NCBI RefSeq assembly: GCF_900111345.1
Contig: NZ_FOGY01000006.1
Coordinates: 186,001-250,000, forward strand
Reading direction: 5' to 3'
DNA from: Psychrobacillus sp. OK032
Lineage (GTDB): Bacteria; Bacillota; Bacilli; Bacillales_A; Planococcaceae
DNA: 64,000 nt
Shown here: positions 53,586 to 64,000 of the stretch, in pieces
How positions within the stretch are numbered: the first letter of the stretch is position 1
Layout of the letters: every line of letters begins with the position of its first letter
Notes under the pieces: model-generated
Told to the model about the DNA's origin: nothing
The model's input: the letters and a program-made list of their open reading frames with translations, nothing else
The model's database searches: none
Translations under genes and position numbers: made by a program

Positions 53586-53668
53586 ATTTTGATTTACGTT
53601 AAGTTTCGCATTTCTTTTTCAGCTGCTTGCTTATCCTAAATCTTAAACTAATAAATTTCAAAAAAAAA

Positions 53669-53744
53669 TGGCGGTCCCGACCGGGATCGAACCGGCGATC
53701 TCCTGCGTGACAGGCAGGCATGTTAACCGCTACACCACGGGACC
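53669..53744 (-). tRNA. tRNA-Asp (GTC)
   Basis: A 76-nt tRNA with encoded CCA has acceptor GGTCCCG/CGGGACC, discriminator G and anticodon GTC in CTGTCAC. It is preceded by a run of A on the plus strand. Confidence 0.95.
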
Positions 53745-53747
53745 ATT

Positions 53748-53824
<77 letters not shown>

Positions 53825-53858
53825 ACAATAATATAGTTGATAATTTTAAAAGTGAAAA

Positions 53859-53951
53859 TGGAGGAGGAAGAGGGATTCGAACCCCCGCGCGGTATGACCC
53901 GCCTGTCGGTTTTCAAGACCGATCCCTTCAGCCGAACTTGGGTATTCCTCC
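53859..53951 (-). tRNA. tRNA-Ser (TGA)
   Basis: A 93-nt tRNA with a long variable arm and encoded CCA has acceptor GGAGGAA/TTCCTCC and anticodon TGA in CTTGAAA. It is the first gene of the minus-strand tRNA cluster. Confidence 0.95.
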
Positions 53952-54173
53952 GAGTTACTAATATGTTTTGCTAATAATTATCAGCGACAAATTATATTAT
54001 AAATTGTTTTCCTGATAAATGCAATGCTTTTTTTAAATAAATATAAAAAAGCGGTTTAATTGTTTTATTTTACTACTAAATATTATTTAATTAGGCTTGT
54101 TAAATAACTATATTGGTAATTGAATAGTTGATCGTCTGCACTTTCAAAAGGTAATGTTCAGTCTGCTTAGATT

Positions 54174-54473
54174 ATGGTCGAATATTTAGGGCGAATAGGT
54201 AATAATCAACATAAAGTATTACCTACTAATGGTTTTAATAAGAAAAGTTATCCTTTGCCGAGGGACATTATAGCCAGAACTTTAGCTCATATGAAAATAG
54301 AGATTCTACCAGTTTTATTGGATGTACTAAAGACAGATAATACTCTTGCAATTAGAGAAGTCATTGCTGGAATAGGATTTATGTGTTTTTACCACAAAAT
54401 ACATTCTAATAATCAAATTATTGATGCACTTTTACTGTCCTTAAAGAAATTGAAAAGTTACCTATCTTATTGA
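54174..54473 (+). CDS. HEAT-repeat-like protein, probably a fragment
   Basis: The 99-residue frame reads YLGRIGNNQHKVLPTNGF, then YPLPRDIIARTLAHMKIEILPVLLDVLKTD and AIREVIAGIGFMCFYH. Pairs of amphipathic helices with a conserved Pro between them look like HEAT repeats. Only about one and a half repeats are present, the start at 54174 has no ribosome binding site, and upstream DNA has no frame. I take it as the remains of a longer gene. It lies just beyond the tRNA cluster, a common site for gene gain and loss. Confidence 0.45.
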   Translation: MVEYLGRIGNNQHKVLPTNGFNKKSYPLPRDIIARTLAHMKIEILPVLLDVLKTDNTLAIREVIAGIGFMCFYHKIHSNNQIIDALLLSLKKLKSYLSY

Positions 54474-54525
54474 TAAGTTATTTTTATATCGTAATTATCA
54501 ACGATAAATTTAAAAAAGTATTTAA

Positions 54526-54553
54526 TTAAAAAAGCATCTCTACCCAGAGACGC
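54526..54553 (-). terminator. Terminator of the acidic-protein gene
   Basis: On the minus strand GCGTCTCT pairs with AGAGATGC (one G-U), followed by a T-run. Confidence 0.8.
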
Positions 54554-54562
54554 GATCTTAAT

Positions 54563-55198
54563 TTATTCGTTTATAATTTCTTCATAACCTACCATTTTAT
54601 CGAGATGGCTGGCAATCATTGCGATGATTGTACTTCCCTCTTCTTTTTTAAAGCTAAAGTTACTTTCATCTTCGAAATACTCGGAGTCTTCCGTCCAGAT
54701 ACGGTTAACTCTTCGTAGAACGCCATCTCCATTTGCACTGTCGATACCAAATTGATAGGTTACTTCAATCTTATCTTCAATATGGAAAGCGGTAACTTCT
54801 GGAGTTTCCCATTCAACGTCAATTTCTTCAAGCGTAATTTCTCCATCTAGAACTTCGTATTCCTCTTCCAAATCATAATAATCGGCGTCATCATCTTCCA
54901 TAAATTCATGAAAGCTTTCATGAATGGCTTCAATGATATCCGTTATGTCATCTAAAATAATTCGTGTTGGTTGTTGGAGTACTGTATCAAAATTTTCCTC
55001 GTAAAATTCTTCATTGTGAGGGTCGAAAAGCAGAGTATAGAAATATTCTCTTTCATCTGTATCTGTTTCGACAAAAAATTCAATTCGTGGATGTTTGGAA
55101 GCCTTATTTATACTCATATGTCCACTTTTGTCATATTCCTCACAAATGGATTCCAATTGTTCCTGAAGCTCACTAGTTACTCTGTTAAACCATTCCAT
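54563..55198 (-). CDS. Acidic protein of unknown function
   Basis: I do not recognise this 211-residue protein. It is strongly acidic, with a run of Asp/Glu at about residues 100-125 (EFMEDDDADYYDLEEEYE). Alternating strand-like segments (RIEFFVETDTDEREYFYTLLF, EVTYQFGIDS) suggest a compact soluble cytoplasmic protein. I start it at ATG 55198 (MEWFNRV), 8 bases after GAGG; the ATG at 55204 is too close to that site. It has its own terminator and no obvious operon partner. Confidence 0.7.
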   Translation of the reverse strand: MEWFNRVTSELQEQLESICEEYDKSGHMSINKASKHPRIEFFVETDTDEREYFYTLLFDPHNEEFYEENFDTVLQQPTRIILDDITDIIEAIHESFHEFMEDDDADYYDLEEEYEVLDGEITLEEIDVEWETPEVTAFHIEDKIEVTYQFGIDSANGDGVLRRVNRIWTEDSEYFEDESNFSFKKEEGSTIIAMIASHLDKMVGYEEIINE

Positions 55199-55378
55199 CG
55201 ACATATCCTCTTCGCCTCTTTTGTAGTATTTTTCCTCTTCTATCTTCTCCTAATTTGTTCATTTAATTCATGCTATTTATAATCTTTTTTTGTGTTAATT
55301 ATTAAGCTGAATAGTTTTAGTTTGAATGGGGACTATAATTGTCGTGTGAACATATTTTGAAAAAAAGGAGGAACAAAA

Positions 55379-55612
55379 ATGAGTAAAAACACTCCAAAGC
55401 CAGATGATCGTTCAGATAATGTAGAAAAGCTTCAAGATATGGTGAAGAATACAAAGGACAATATGGAAGCCGCTGAAGAATTAATGGGTTATACCAATGG
55501 TAGGGAACGTGAGGCACTCAAACAGAAAAATGAACGTCGTGAAGAGAGTCTTGAAGCCTTTCGAAAAGAGATCGTTGATGAAGAGAATGCACGAAAAAAT
55601 GGTTATTCATAA
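55379..55612 (+). CDS. tlp: Small acid-soluble spore protein Tlp
   Basis: This 77-residue protein matches Tlp: PDDRSDNVEKLQDMVKNT at the N-terminus, a helical middle, and EKNxRREESLEAFRxEI, EENARKNGYS at the end. Tlp is made in the forespore late in sporulation and packed into the spore core. It shows that the organism forms spores. AAAGGAGG precedes the ATG. TGAATA at 55308 with TATAATT downstream (20-base gap) vaguely recalls a sigma-G promoter, but the fit is weak. Confidence 0.93.
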   Translation: MSKNTPKPDDRSDNVEKLQDMVKNTKDNMEAAEELMGYTNGREREALKQKNERREESLEAFRKEIVDEENARKNGYS

Positions 55613-55621
55613 ATAATTAGT

Positions 55622-55653
55622 AAAAAGATGGAGAGAAATGCTCCATCTTTTTT
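55622..55653 (+). terminator. Terminator of tlp
   Basis: AAAAAGATGGAG pairs with CTCCATCTTTTT across a seven-base loop. Confidence 0.9.
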
Positions 55654-55742
55654 AATTGTAAAATTTATCTCGTTTATATGAACATAGGTGCTTCTTTTTT
55701 GGACAATCTAAGAGAAAGAAGAAAGTTGTATGAGGTGATTTT

Positions 55743-57275
55743 ATGATAATAGAAAGGTCGTCTGAATGGAAAGAAGGTTTCACAAATAGAGTAGAAAATC
55801 AGGAACAATGGGATAATTGGACATTGTATAAGATGAGTTATGAAGTAGTAAAAGACAATCTCATAACGGATTTTTCAGGTCTTCAATCGCCTAAATACTT
55901 ACCAAACCTTACGCCACTAGCCCACCAATTAGATGTGGCAGAAACGGTAATCACTAGGATGAATGGAAAAGCAATTCTAGCAGATGAGGTTGGTCTTGGT
56001 AAAACGATTGAAGCAGGTTTGATATTAAAAGAATATCTCATCCGTGGGCTTGTGAAAAAAGTATTAATTTTGGCACCCGCTTCTTTAATAAATCAATGGG
56101 TTGAAGAATTGAACTACAAGTTTTACATTCCCGCAATTCCCTATAAAAAAAATACATCAATCGATTACTACGATGTAATTGTTATGAGTATGGATACCGC
56201 AAAAAAAAGCCCACATAAAGAACTTATAAATGCACAAAATTATGACATGATTATTATTGACGAAGCACATAAACTTAAAAACCATAAAACGAAAATTTAC
56301 GAGTTTGTTCAAGGTTTGAAGAAAAAGTTTTGTTTGTTATTAACAGCAACTCCTGTTCAAAATAACGTATTTGAACTATTTTACCTTATTTCTCTGCTTA
56401 AGCCAGGACACCTAGGTAATTACGAGACATTTCAATCTTCGTTTTCCGCTAGTAAACACAGTCTAGAACATGATGAATACTTAAGAGAATTGGTTAATCA
56501 AGTAATGGTAAGAAATAGAAGAGAAGAGACTGGTATTGAATGGACAAGTCGACGCGTTCAAACAATACCAATCGAATTTACAGATGAAGAAAGAGAAGTT
56601 TATGATTTAATATTGGAACTTAAAAATGTCTCCTCTGTCTTTTCAGGTGCATTTTCAATGATTACTTTGCAAAAGGAAATGTGTAGCAGTAAAGAAGCAA
56701 CCTATTTGACGTTAACAAAAATGCGTCAAAACTGTACCAACCAAGAAGAAATTGACTTCGTTGACGGTATTATTCAAAAACTAATGACATTAGAAATAAA
56801 TTCGAAGGCGGAAAAAGCATATGAGATTATTTCCAAAGCAAATGATAAGGTCATTATTTTTACAGAATATAAAGCCAGTCAAGTTTACTTACAATGGTAT
56901 TTAAATTCCAAAGGCATCACAAGTGTACCCTTCAACGGGCAGTTTAATAAGAGTAAAAGAGATTATATGAAGCATCTATTTAAAGAAAAATTTCAAGTGT
57001 TAATCGCAACCGAATCTGGTGGTGAGGGGATTAACCTCCAATTTTGTCATCACGTCATAAATTATGATTTGCCATGGAATCCGATGAAGTTAGAGCAGCG
57101 GATTGGACGTGTCCATCGATTAGGGCAAGAACATGACGTTCATATATACAATTTAGCAATCGAAAATACGATTGAAAAAGATATATTAGACTTACTTTAC
57201 GTTAAATTAGACGTCTTTGAAAAAGTAGTAGGGGAGCTGGACGATATTTTATCAACATATAAGAAGACAATTTGA
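55743..57275 (+). CDS. yqhH: SNF2-family helicase YqhH
   Basis: This 510-residue SWI2/SNF2-like ATPase has motif I ADEVGLGKTIEAGL, motif II IIIDEAHKLKN, motif III LLTATPVQN, and the C-terminal RecA domain with IFTEYKAS, ATESGGEGINLQFCHHVINYDLPWNPMKLEQRIGRVHRLGQ. It matches B. subtilis YqhH, which is encoded next to yqhG as here. The cellular role is not established; HepA/RapA-like remodelling is possible. The stop overlaps the ribosome binding region of yqhG. Confidence 0.9.
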   Translation: MIIERSSEWKEGFTNRVENQEQWDNWTLYKMSYEVVKDNLITDFSGLQSPKYLPNLTPLAHQLDVAETVITRMNGKAILADEVGLGKTIEAGLILKEYLIRGLVKKVLILAPASLINQWVEELNYKFYIPAIPYKKNTSIDYYDVIVMSMDTAKKSPHKELINAQNYDMIIIDEAHKLKNHKTKIYEFVQGLKKKFCLLLTATPVQNNVFELFYLISLLKPGHLGNYETFQSSFSASKHSLEHDEYLRELVNQVMVRNRREETGIEWTSRRVQTIPIEFTDEEREVYDLILELKNVSSVFSGAFSMITLQKEMCSSKEATYLTLTKMRQNCTNQEEIDFVDGIIQKLMTLEINSKAEKAYEIISKANDKVIIFTEYKASQVYLQWYLNSKGITSVPFNGQFNKSKRDYMKHLFKEKFQVLIATESGGEGINLQFCHHVINYDLPWNPMKLEQRIGRVHRLGQEHDVHIYNLAIENTIEKDILDLLYVKLDVFEKVVGELDDILSTYKKTI

Positions 57276-57286
57276 GGAGGATCAAT

Positions 57287-58069
57287 ATGTATCCACAGCA
57301 AGTTCACGATTACTTACAGAAATTTTTCAAAGAAAATAATTGTGAAATAGTAGATGGTAATGAGCACTACATGACGGTTCAATTAACAGTTGATATCGAT
57401 AAAAAAATTATGAATCGCCCTTTTCATTGGCAGTATATAGAAAATACAAACGGGGTGCCAGACCCCGCTCAAATAACTTTAATCACCGATCAAACTAAAA
57501 TTAGTAGGGATATAAAAGGAGAAGTGGTACATTTCGGTTCTCCGAGACTAAGTCAGCTTTTTCAAACGACTAACCAGCTTGGTGCCTATGTACAAATGTA
57601 TGAAAAGGTATTAAATAACTTGGAAACGAGACCTATATTAACCCCATGGCTAGGGGTGAATTATAAAATATCGTATTATTGTGACCGAACAAAAGAAATG
57701 CTCCATTCTTTAGGAATAAATTTAATGACTGGAGAAGTAATAAATGGTTTCCAAGAATCGTTAGCGACAAAAGAGTTGGATGTACAGAAGTCTGAAAGGG
57801 CATTTTTATTGCCATATATTATCAAGCCTCTTCGTGCGCTAGATAGATTAGATGCTGTAGTTGAAAATTTAATACAGCAAGATGATCACACATGGGCGGA
57901 AGAAGCAAAAGGAAGATGGCAAAAAGATCAAGCAATTTTAGAACATTTCTACGCAGGAGTAGAAAACAAGCCAGAATGCTACGATATGGAAAAAAAGGCA
58001 TTGGAAGAGCAATACGAGGCGAGAATTAAAATTGATATTATAAATGGTGGTTTATTTTACATGAAATGA
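57287..58069 (+). CDS. yqhG: YqhG family protein
   Basis: The 260-residue protein matches B. subtilis YqhG (MYPQQVHDYLQKFFKENNCEI, NRPFHWQYIE, HFGSPRLSQLF). No catalytic motif is visible, and its role is unknown. GAGGAGG precedes ATG 57287 by 6 bases; the in-frame TTG at 57272 lies within the end of yqhH and lacks a ribosome binding site. Conserved pairing with yqhH suggests a shared task. In B. subtilis the pair lies next to the gcvT operon, which is not present here. Confidence 0.88.
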   Translation: MYPQQVHDYLQKFFKENNCEIVDGNEHYMTVQLTVDIDKKIMNRPFHWQYIENTNGVPDPAQITLITDQTKISRDIKGEVVHFGSPRLSQLFQTTNQLGAYVQMYEKVLNNLETRPILTPWLGVNYKISYYCDRTKEMLHSLGINLMTGEVINGFQESLATKELDVQKSERAFLLPYIIKPLRALDRLDAVVENLIQQDDHTWAEEAKGRWQKDQAILEHFYAGVENKPECYDMEKKALEEQYEARIKIDIINGGLFYMK

Positions 58070-58071
58070 AA

Positions 58072-58114
58072 AAAAGGTCTGCTGAAGAAGGTTTTTTCTT
58101 TCAGCAGTGCCTTT
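58072..58114. terminator. Bidirectional terminator between yqhG and gbsR
   Basis: CTGCTGAA pairs with TTCAGCAG, extended by AAAAGG/CCTTTT, with T-runs on both strands. Confidence 0.85.
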
Positions 58115-58121
58115 TAATTAG

Positions 58122-58667
58122 TCAGTCTTGTGAATCGTTCATGATTGGGACAAGATCGAAAATCTTCTGATCTTCAAATACATCAACCAAACGTTCGAGC
58201 CAGTCATAATAATTTCTAATATATTTTAGTTTTTCGATATCAATCTTGATTTCTTCTTGTAATTCCTCGTTAACTGTTGGATCTTTTGATAATTCTTCGA
58301 GCTCTGCTAATGATTTTTTAATAGCGACCAAATGAAGCGTAACAGATCTTCGCCATTTAATTGAAAACAGATCAATAAAACTTTGATACCAGTCATCTGA
58401 TACTTTATATAAATCCTTTCGAACTCCTTTTTTCCATGCGCGTTCTACTAATTTTAAATCAGACAAAGCTCTAACGGAAGTACTCATGCTTGTTTTACTC
58501 ATCCCAAGCTTTTCCGTCATGTCATCTAATGTTAATGGTTCATTTTGAAAAAACATCATTCCGTACTGTCTACCTGCAGAAGGTACCAAACCGTATAGAT
58601 GTATATTTTGTGCAATTGTCTCGATAATGCGTTCCCGTGCTTTTTCGAGTTTTTCGTGACCTTCCAT
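58122..58667 (-). CDS. gbsR: GbsR-family transcriptional repressor
   Basis: The 181-residue protein matches the GbsR/MarR-like family: an N-terminal helix (EKARERIIETIAQNIHLYGL), PSAGRQYGMMFF, a winged helix (LTLDDMTEKLGMSKTSMSTSVRALSDLKLVERAW, RKDLYKVS) and an aromatic C-terminal half that forms the ligand box in choline-responsive GbsR. In B. subtilis it represses choline uptake and oxidation genes. Here it is divergent from an opuA-type transporter, so control of glycine betaine or choline uptake is likely. The shared upstream region holds a large palindrome. Confidence 0.88.
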   Translation of the reverse strand: MEGHEKLEKARERIIETIAQNIHLYGLVPSAGRQYGMMFFQNEPLTLDDMTEKLGMSKTSMSTSVRALSDLKLVERAWKKGVRKDLYKVSDDWYQSFIDLFSIKWRRSVTLHLVAIKKSLAELEELSKDPTVNEELQEEIKIDIEKLKYIRNYYDWLERLVDVFEDQKIFDLVPIMNDSQD

Positions 58668-58758
58668 TTGCGTCTTCCCTCCACTGAAATCAGCTTCTCT
58701 TCACTAAACTAGCTGACTTTATTAAATGTATTATATCCTTGTTTAAAAAGCAATTTTT

Positions 58759-58802
58759 TTATTCATAGTTTGTACAGTTTTTACTGTATAAACTATGAAT
58801 AA
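58759..58802. promoter_or_regulatory. 44-bp palindrome, probable GbsR operator
   Basis: TTATTCATAGTTT (58759-58771) pairs perfectly with AAACTATGAATAA (58790-58802), and an inner TACAGT with ACTGTA continues the symmetry. It lies between the divergent gbsR and opuA genes, upstream of the opuA -35. Confidence 0.75.
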
Positions 58803-58813
58803 AGTTATTACGG

Positions 58814-58842
58814 TTGTTTTGCAAACATATTACATATATAAT
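58814..58842 (+). promoter_or_regulatory. opuA promoter
   Basis: TTGTTT (58814-58819) and TATAAT (58837-58842) are 17 bases apart, 12 bases downstream of the palindrome. Confidence 0.7.
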
Positions 58843-58883
58843 GATTAGGTGTTCATTTATTATGAGCAGTTAGGAGTGTGTAT

Positions 58884-60137
58884 ATGAACGAACAAAGTAT
58901 CAAGAAAAAAATCGTGGTAAAAGATACTACGAAAATTTTCGGAAAGAACGTGAAGCGAGCAGTACAGCTTCTAAAAGAAGGGAAATCAAAAAGCGACATT
59001 TTAAAAGCAACTGGCGCAACTGTAGGTGTTAAAAATGTAACTTTTGATGTAAACGATGGCGAAATTTTTGTCATTATGGGTCTTTCAGGAAGTGGTAAAT
59101 CGACCTTAGTTAGAATGTTGAACAGATTGATCGATCCGACAGTAGGGCAAATTTTGCTTGATGGTGAAGACATTGTTCAGATGAATAAAGAGCAACTACG
59201 TGAAGTAAGACGTAAAAAAATAGGTATGGTTTTTCAAAACTTTGCTCTCTTTCCACATAAGACGATTGTTGAAAATACCGAATATGGTTTGGAAATCCAA
59301 GGAGTACCAAAAGATCAGCGCCGAATAAAAGCGGTCGAATCATTAAAACTTGTTGGCCTTGCTGGGTATGAAGATCAGTATCCGAACCAACTAAGCGGCG
59401 GAATGCAACAACGCGTGGGACTTGCAAGAGCACTTGCCAATGATCCAGATATTCTATTGATGGATGAGGCTTTTAGTGCACTAGATCCCCTTATTCGGAA
59501 AGATATGCAAAATGAACTCCTACAGCTTCATAGTGACATGGGGAAAACGTTTATTTTTATCACCCATGATCTAGATGAAGCACTTCGAATTGGAGATCGC
59601 ATTGCATTGATGAAAGACGGAGAAATTGTTCAGATTGGTACGCCAGAAGAGATATTGATGAGTCCTTCGAATGAATACGTAGAACGCTTCGTCGAGGACG
59701 TTGACTTAGCGAAAGTATTAACAGCGGGACATATTATGAAAAAGGCAGAAGCTATACAAGTGGACAGAGGACCTCGCGTTGCCCTTCGTTTAATGAAACA
59801 ACTCGGAATTTCTTCTATTTATGTAGTAGATAAAAGTAATCGTTTAATGGGCGCAGTAACTGCACAGGATGCGGTAGCAGCATCAGAAACAGATAAGTCA
59901 CTAGAAGATGTATTAATCTCTAATCTTCCAATGATTTCGCCAGATACTGTGTTAACGGAGCTTTTTGATGTTGTATCCACTGCGTCCATTCCGGTAGCAG
60001 TTATTAGTGAAGATCAAAAGTTACTAGGGATTATTATTCGTGGTGCACTGATAGGTGCTTTATCAGGTGACAACCAGTTTATCAATAATGATGGAATAAT
60101 CGCACCGGCAGACCAATTGAATACGGAGGAGATATGA
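58884..60137 (+). CDS. opuAA: Glycine betaine/proline ABC transporter ATP-binding protein
   Basis: This 417-residue ATPase has Walker [12 protein letters not shown]-loop [11 protein letters not shown], signature [15 protein letters not shown] and Walker [14 protein letters not shown]. The N-terminal TTKIFGKN region and a C-terminal pair of CBS domains (from about residue 280) are typical of OpuAA/ProV and sense ionic strength. I start it at ATG 58884, 8 bases after TAGGAG, rather than at GTG 58878. The permease follows after one base. Confidence 0.92.
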   Translation: MNEQSIKKKIVVKDTTKIFGKNVKRAVQLLKEGKSKSDILKATGATVGVKNVTFDVNDGEIFVIMGLSGSGKSTLVRMLNRLIDPTVGQILLDGEDIVQMNKEQLREVRRKKIGMVFQNFALFPHKTIVENTEYGLEIQGVPKDQRRIKAVESLKLVGLAGYEDQYPNQLSGGMQQRVGLARALANDPDILLMDEAFSALDPLIRKDMQNELLQLHSDMGKTFIFITHDLDEALRIGDRIALMKDGEIVQIGTPEEILMSPSNEYVERFVEDVDLAKVLTAGHIMKKAEAIQVDRGPRVALRLMKQLGISSIYVVDKSNRLMGAVTAQDAVAASETDKSLEDVLISNLPMISPDTVLTELFDVVSTASIPVAVISEDQKLLGIIIRGALIGALSGDNQFINNDGIIAPADQLNTEEI

Positions 60138-60138
60138 T

Positions 60139-61898
<1,760 letters not shown>

Positions 61899-61913
61899 GA
61901 AGGTTTATATAGG

Positions 61914-61950
61914 AAAGGCTCATCTTCCATATTGGATGATGAGCCTTTTA
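61914..61950 (+). terminator. Terminator of opuA
   Basis: AAAGGCTCATC pairs with GATGAGCCTTTT across a 13-base loop. Confidence 0.88.
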
Positions 61951-62000
61951 TTAAAAGATAAGTAAGTATATACTTTTTACTCAGTATTGGTCCAACGCTA

Positions 62001-62279
62001 TGCTCCTGCGCACAGCTCGTCGCAGAAGAACGTTGCCCCTCGGGGTCAAATATGAAAAAGCTGCTCCTGCGCTAAGGGTCGCAAACAAAATCACTTGTGG
62101 TGGCTGAGGAGCTGCCTCCTGGGCCCGCACGATGCGGGTCATGTCTGCTTTGCCACAGGATGTGGCGCACTTTGCAGACCTACCCTATCCCCATTTGCCT
62201 GTCGGAGCCCTGCAGGATGTAGGTCATGCAGTCGTTGCGAAATGTTTTTTTATTTTGCGACGAGCTTTGCGCAGGAGCA
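62001..62279. mobile_element. GC-rich element with 24-bp terminal inverted repeats (MITE-like)
   Basis: The left end (62001-62024, beginning TGCTCCTGCGCACAGCTCGT) and the right end (62256-62279) are reverse complements with one mismatch in 24 bases. The 230-base interior is markedly more GC-rich than the genome and contains a further internal GCTCCTGCGC. The frame that runs through it shows no protein character. The ends recur in partial form at 24972-25000. Confidence 0.65.
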
Positions 62280-62283
62280 CCAC

Positions 62284-62332
62284 GATGTCGCGAACTTAGT
62301 CTGTATTCCTCTAATAGGCGCTTACGCTTTTC
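62284..62332. repeat. Dispersed repeat, second copy of the 24990-25040 block
   Basis: GTCGCGAACTTAG, TATTCCTCTAA and GGCGCTTACGCTTTT follow the element's right end and match the block before ATP-grasp copy B with few changes. At both places it abuts the end of a minus-strand gene. Confidence 0.75.
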
Positions 62333-63700
62333 TTATTTGCGTTCATGAACTTTTTCACCTTGTACCCAGACTTCACGAATATTTTCTGGACGAACTAAAT
62401 ACATTATCTTTTGGAAGACGTCCCCTAAATCTTCATTCGCATTAAAAATTGGTATTTTTGCAGTTGTTAATGTTGTATCGATGATTTGTGCGTCCCACGT
62501 ATAGTTTTCTTCTAAACGACCTATTGGTAAACTTAAACTTTTTCCTCCACCAGCAGTTGCTAAATAGAATGCTTCATTAATCGTGATACGTGAATTTGGT
62601 ACTCCACGTTCTTCGGTAGGGAGAGCTGTATTCACACCATCTTCTAACATTCTAGACGATATTACAGCTTGTCTAGCATTATCGAAAAGACTAGGCGAAA
62701 AACCGCCAGAAATATCAGATCCTAAACCTATCTCCACACCTTTAGTGTGTAAATGAGCGATTGGAATGACGCTGTTGGCAAAGTATGCGTTGGAGATTGG
62801 GCAATGACTAACGGCAGTTCCCGTTTCAGCAAATAGGTGTGCATCGTTATCATCTAAGAAATTACAATGTGCCATTACAGACTTCTCACGTAATAGACCA
62901 AAATCATGTAAGGCAAATGCATCATTCTTCTGGAAACGATCTTGTACATAGCCATGCTCCCAATCGCTTTCGCTACAATGAGATTGGATATGCGTATCGT
63001 ACTTAGTAGCGAGCTCTCCTAAACCTTTTAAAGCATCATCAGTACAACTTGGGATGAAACGCGGGGTTACAACTGGATACACACCTTGTTTGGTTGACTT
63101 CGCTAGTTCTTTCACAGCTAAAATAAATTCTTCCGTATCAGCTAATGCAGTTTGCGTATCAGCGTCACGATAAAAGTCTGGATTTTGATCGGGATTATCC
63201 ATCACAACTTTCCCAACTAGACCGCGTTGTCCTTTGTTTGAACATATTTTCGCTAGCAAAAAACTTGCTTCTTTATGAACAGTTGCAAAATAAAGAGCCG
63301 TAGTTGTTCCATTTGCAAGTAGAGTGCTTACTACATCCTCGTATACATTTTTCGCGAAATCTAAATCTGAAAACTTCGACTCAATTGGGAAGGTATACGT
63401 GTTTAACCAATCATAGAGTGGAATGTCTAATGCGGTTCCAGCTTGAGCCCATTGTGGTGCATGAACGTGCAAATCGACAAAACCGGGTAAGAAATATTGA
63501 CCTTCAACTAAGCGTTGAAAGTTTTTTTCACCTTGATAGGTATCTAGTAAAACTTGATAATCTGCATCGTCTGGTGCAACGACTTTTTCAATCATTCCGT
63601 TGTCATTAATACAAAAAAGATAATTGTTTAGAATTTCGACTTCTTTCGGTGACTTACTTGTAAAAGCAGTTCCTTGGAAAATTTGCGCATATTTTTTCAA
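62333..63700 (-). CDS. guaD: Guanine deaminase (amidohydrolase family)
   Basis: The enzyme converts guanine to xanthine. The 455-residue protein has the zinc-binding PGFVDLHVHAPQW, then PRFIPSCTD, HIQSHCSES with a second metal His, MAHCNFL, SHCPISNAYF and GLGSDISGG with the catalytic Asp, all marks of the long amidohydrolase-type GuaD rather than the short B. subtilis type. The start is ATG 63700. The upstream 300 bases show no purine riboswitch that I can recognise. Confidence 0.9.
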   Translation of the reverse strand: MKKYAQIFQGTAFTSKSPKEVEILNNYLFCINDNGMIEKVVAPDDADYQVLLDTYQGEKNFQRLVEGQYFLPGFVDLHVHAPQWAQAGTALDIPLYDWLNTYTFPIESKFSDLDFAKNVYEDVVSTLLANGTTTALYFATVHKEASFLLAKICSNKGQRGLVGKVVMDNPDQNPDFYRDADTQTALADTEEFILAVKELAKSTKQGVYPVVTPRFIPSCTDDALKGLGELATKYDTHIQSHCSESDWEHGYVQDRFQKNDAFALHDFGLLREKSVMAHCNFLDDNDAHLFAETGTAVSHCPISNAYFANSVIPIAHLHTKGVEIGLGSDISGGFSPSLFDNARQAVISSRMLEDGVNTALPTEERGVPNSRITINEAFYLATAGGGKSLSLPIGRLEENYTWDAQIIDTTLTTAKIPIFNANEDLGDVFQKIMYLVRPENIREVWVQGEKVHERK

Positions 63701-64000
63701 AGTTTACACCCCAACGTTCGTATTTTAGAAATATAGACGTAATTATAGAGCAAAAAAAATATTGAGTCCATAAAATATAGGGTGTCCTAAGCTTTTCTTG
63801 TATTTTGTTTTCAATCCTCTATATTTGGATATACAATTCGATTACTAGGTTTATCAATATCCTCCTAGCAATTAAATAGTTAGAATCATATTATGCACAT
63901 TATATAATTAAGCGCAATATTCCAGTGCATATTCGAAATATATAAGCAGTTTGTGTAATATATTTAAAAGCTAATTAAAAAATGCCATCTCATTTCAAGT
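63701..64000. other. Gene-free AT-rich region at the right edge
   Basis: I see no reading frame, terminator or riboswitch here. It presumably holds the guaD promoter on the minus strand and the spacer to a gene beyond the window. Confidence 0.5.

Noticed and set aside
62095-62445. Open reading frame of 116 codons on the plus strand
   Set aside because: It lies in the GC-rich inverted-repeat element and overlaps guaD antisense; composition is not protein-like and there is no ribosome binding site.
63701-64000. Purine riboswitch before guaD
   Set aside because: The minus strand lacks the conserved three-way junction sequences; no terminator is present.

Overview
The window comes from the chromosome of a low-GC, endospore-forming Bacillota, most likely Bacillaceae or Planococcaceae (Psychrobacillus, Lysinibacillus, Sporosarcina or Solibacillus type). 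The base composition is AT-rich, ribosome binding sites are strong AAGGAGG types, and TTG and GTG starts are frequent. A tlp spore-protein gene, an yqhH-yqhG pair, gbsR-opuA and B. subtilis-like tRNAs also fit. The species cannot be fixed from the sequence alone.

Layout. 1-600: the tail of spxH and a YdhR monooxygenase. 1.1-13.2 kb: a defence island with dptFGH (the restriction half of the DNA phosphorothioation system, without dnd modification genes nearby), a broken vsr, a cytosine-5 methyltransferase and a Sau3AI/MutH-type endonuclease. 13.2-14.8 kb: decayed DNA with tandem 134-bp repeats and fossils of a DUF3427 protein and a TRAP permease. 14.8-27.4 kb: an internally duplicated AhpD-like protein, then a sulfur block (ATP-grasp ligase, LLM monooxygenase, O-acetylhomoserine sulfhydrylase, SsuABC-type transporter) and an abgB/abgT pair; the ATP-grasp/LLM cassette occurs twice and the second copy ends in a dead metY. 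28.3-32.8 kb: an SDR, a class II aldolase-like protein and a MetQNI transporter. 33-35 kb: threonine aldolase and purine nucleoside phosphorylase.

35.2-38.5 kb: queuosine genes (queF, then queCDE and a YhhQ-type transporter), each transcription unit headed by a preQ1-I riboswitch with a terminator. 39-45.5 kb: a GntR-controlled catabolic operon (two type III CoA-transferases, an HMG-CoA lyase, a CitE-like lyase and a CitMHS transporter) with an operator and a cre site. 45.6-52.5 kb: a radical SAM protein and a LacI-controlled operon for an NCS2-like permease, an aldehyde dehydrogenase and an iron alcohol dehydrogenase. 53.4-54 kb: five tRNA genes. 54-58 kb: small genes, tlp and yqhHG. 58.1-61.9 kb: gbsR divergent from an opuA glycine betaine transporter. 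62-63.7 kb: a GC-rich element with terminal inverted repeats, then guanine deaminase.

The points most worth following are: the dptFGH module without dnd genes; a palindrome with two GATC sites on the -35 of the methyltransferase promoter, which suggests methylation-sensitive autoregulation; the duplicated ATP-grasp/LLM cassette; the two-CoA-transferase/two-lyase operon; and the repeat families.
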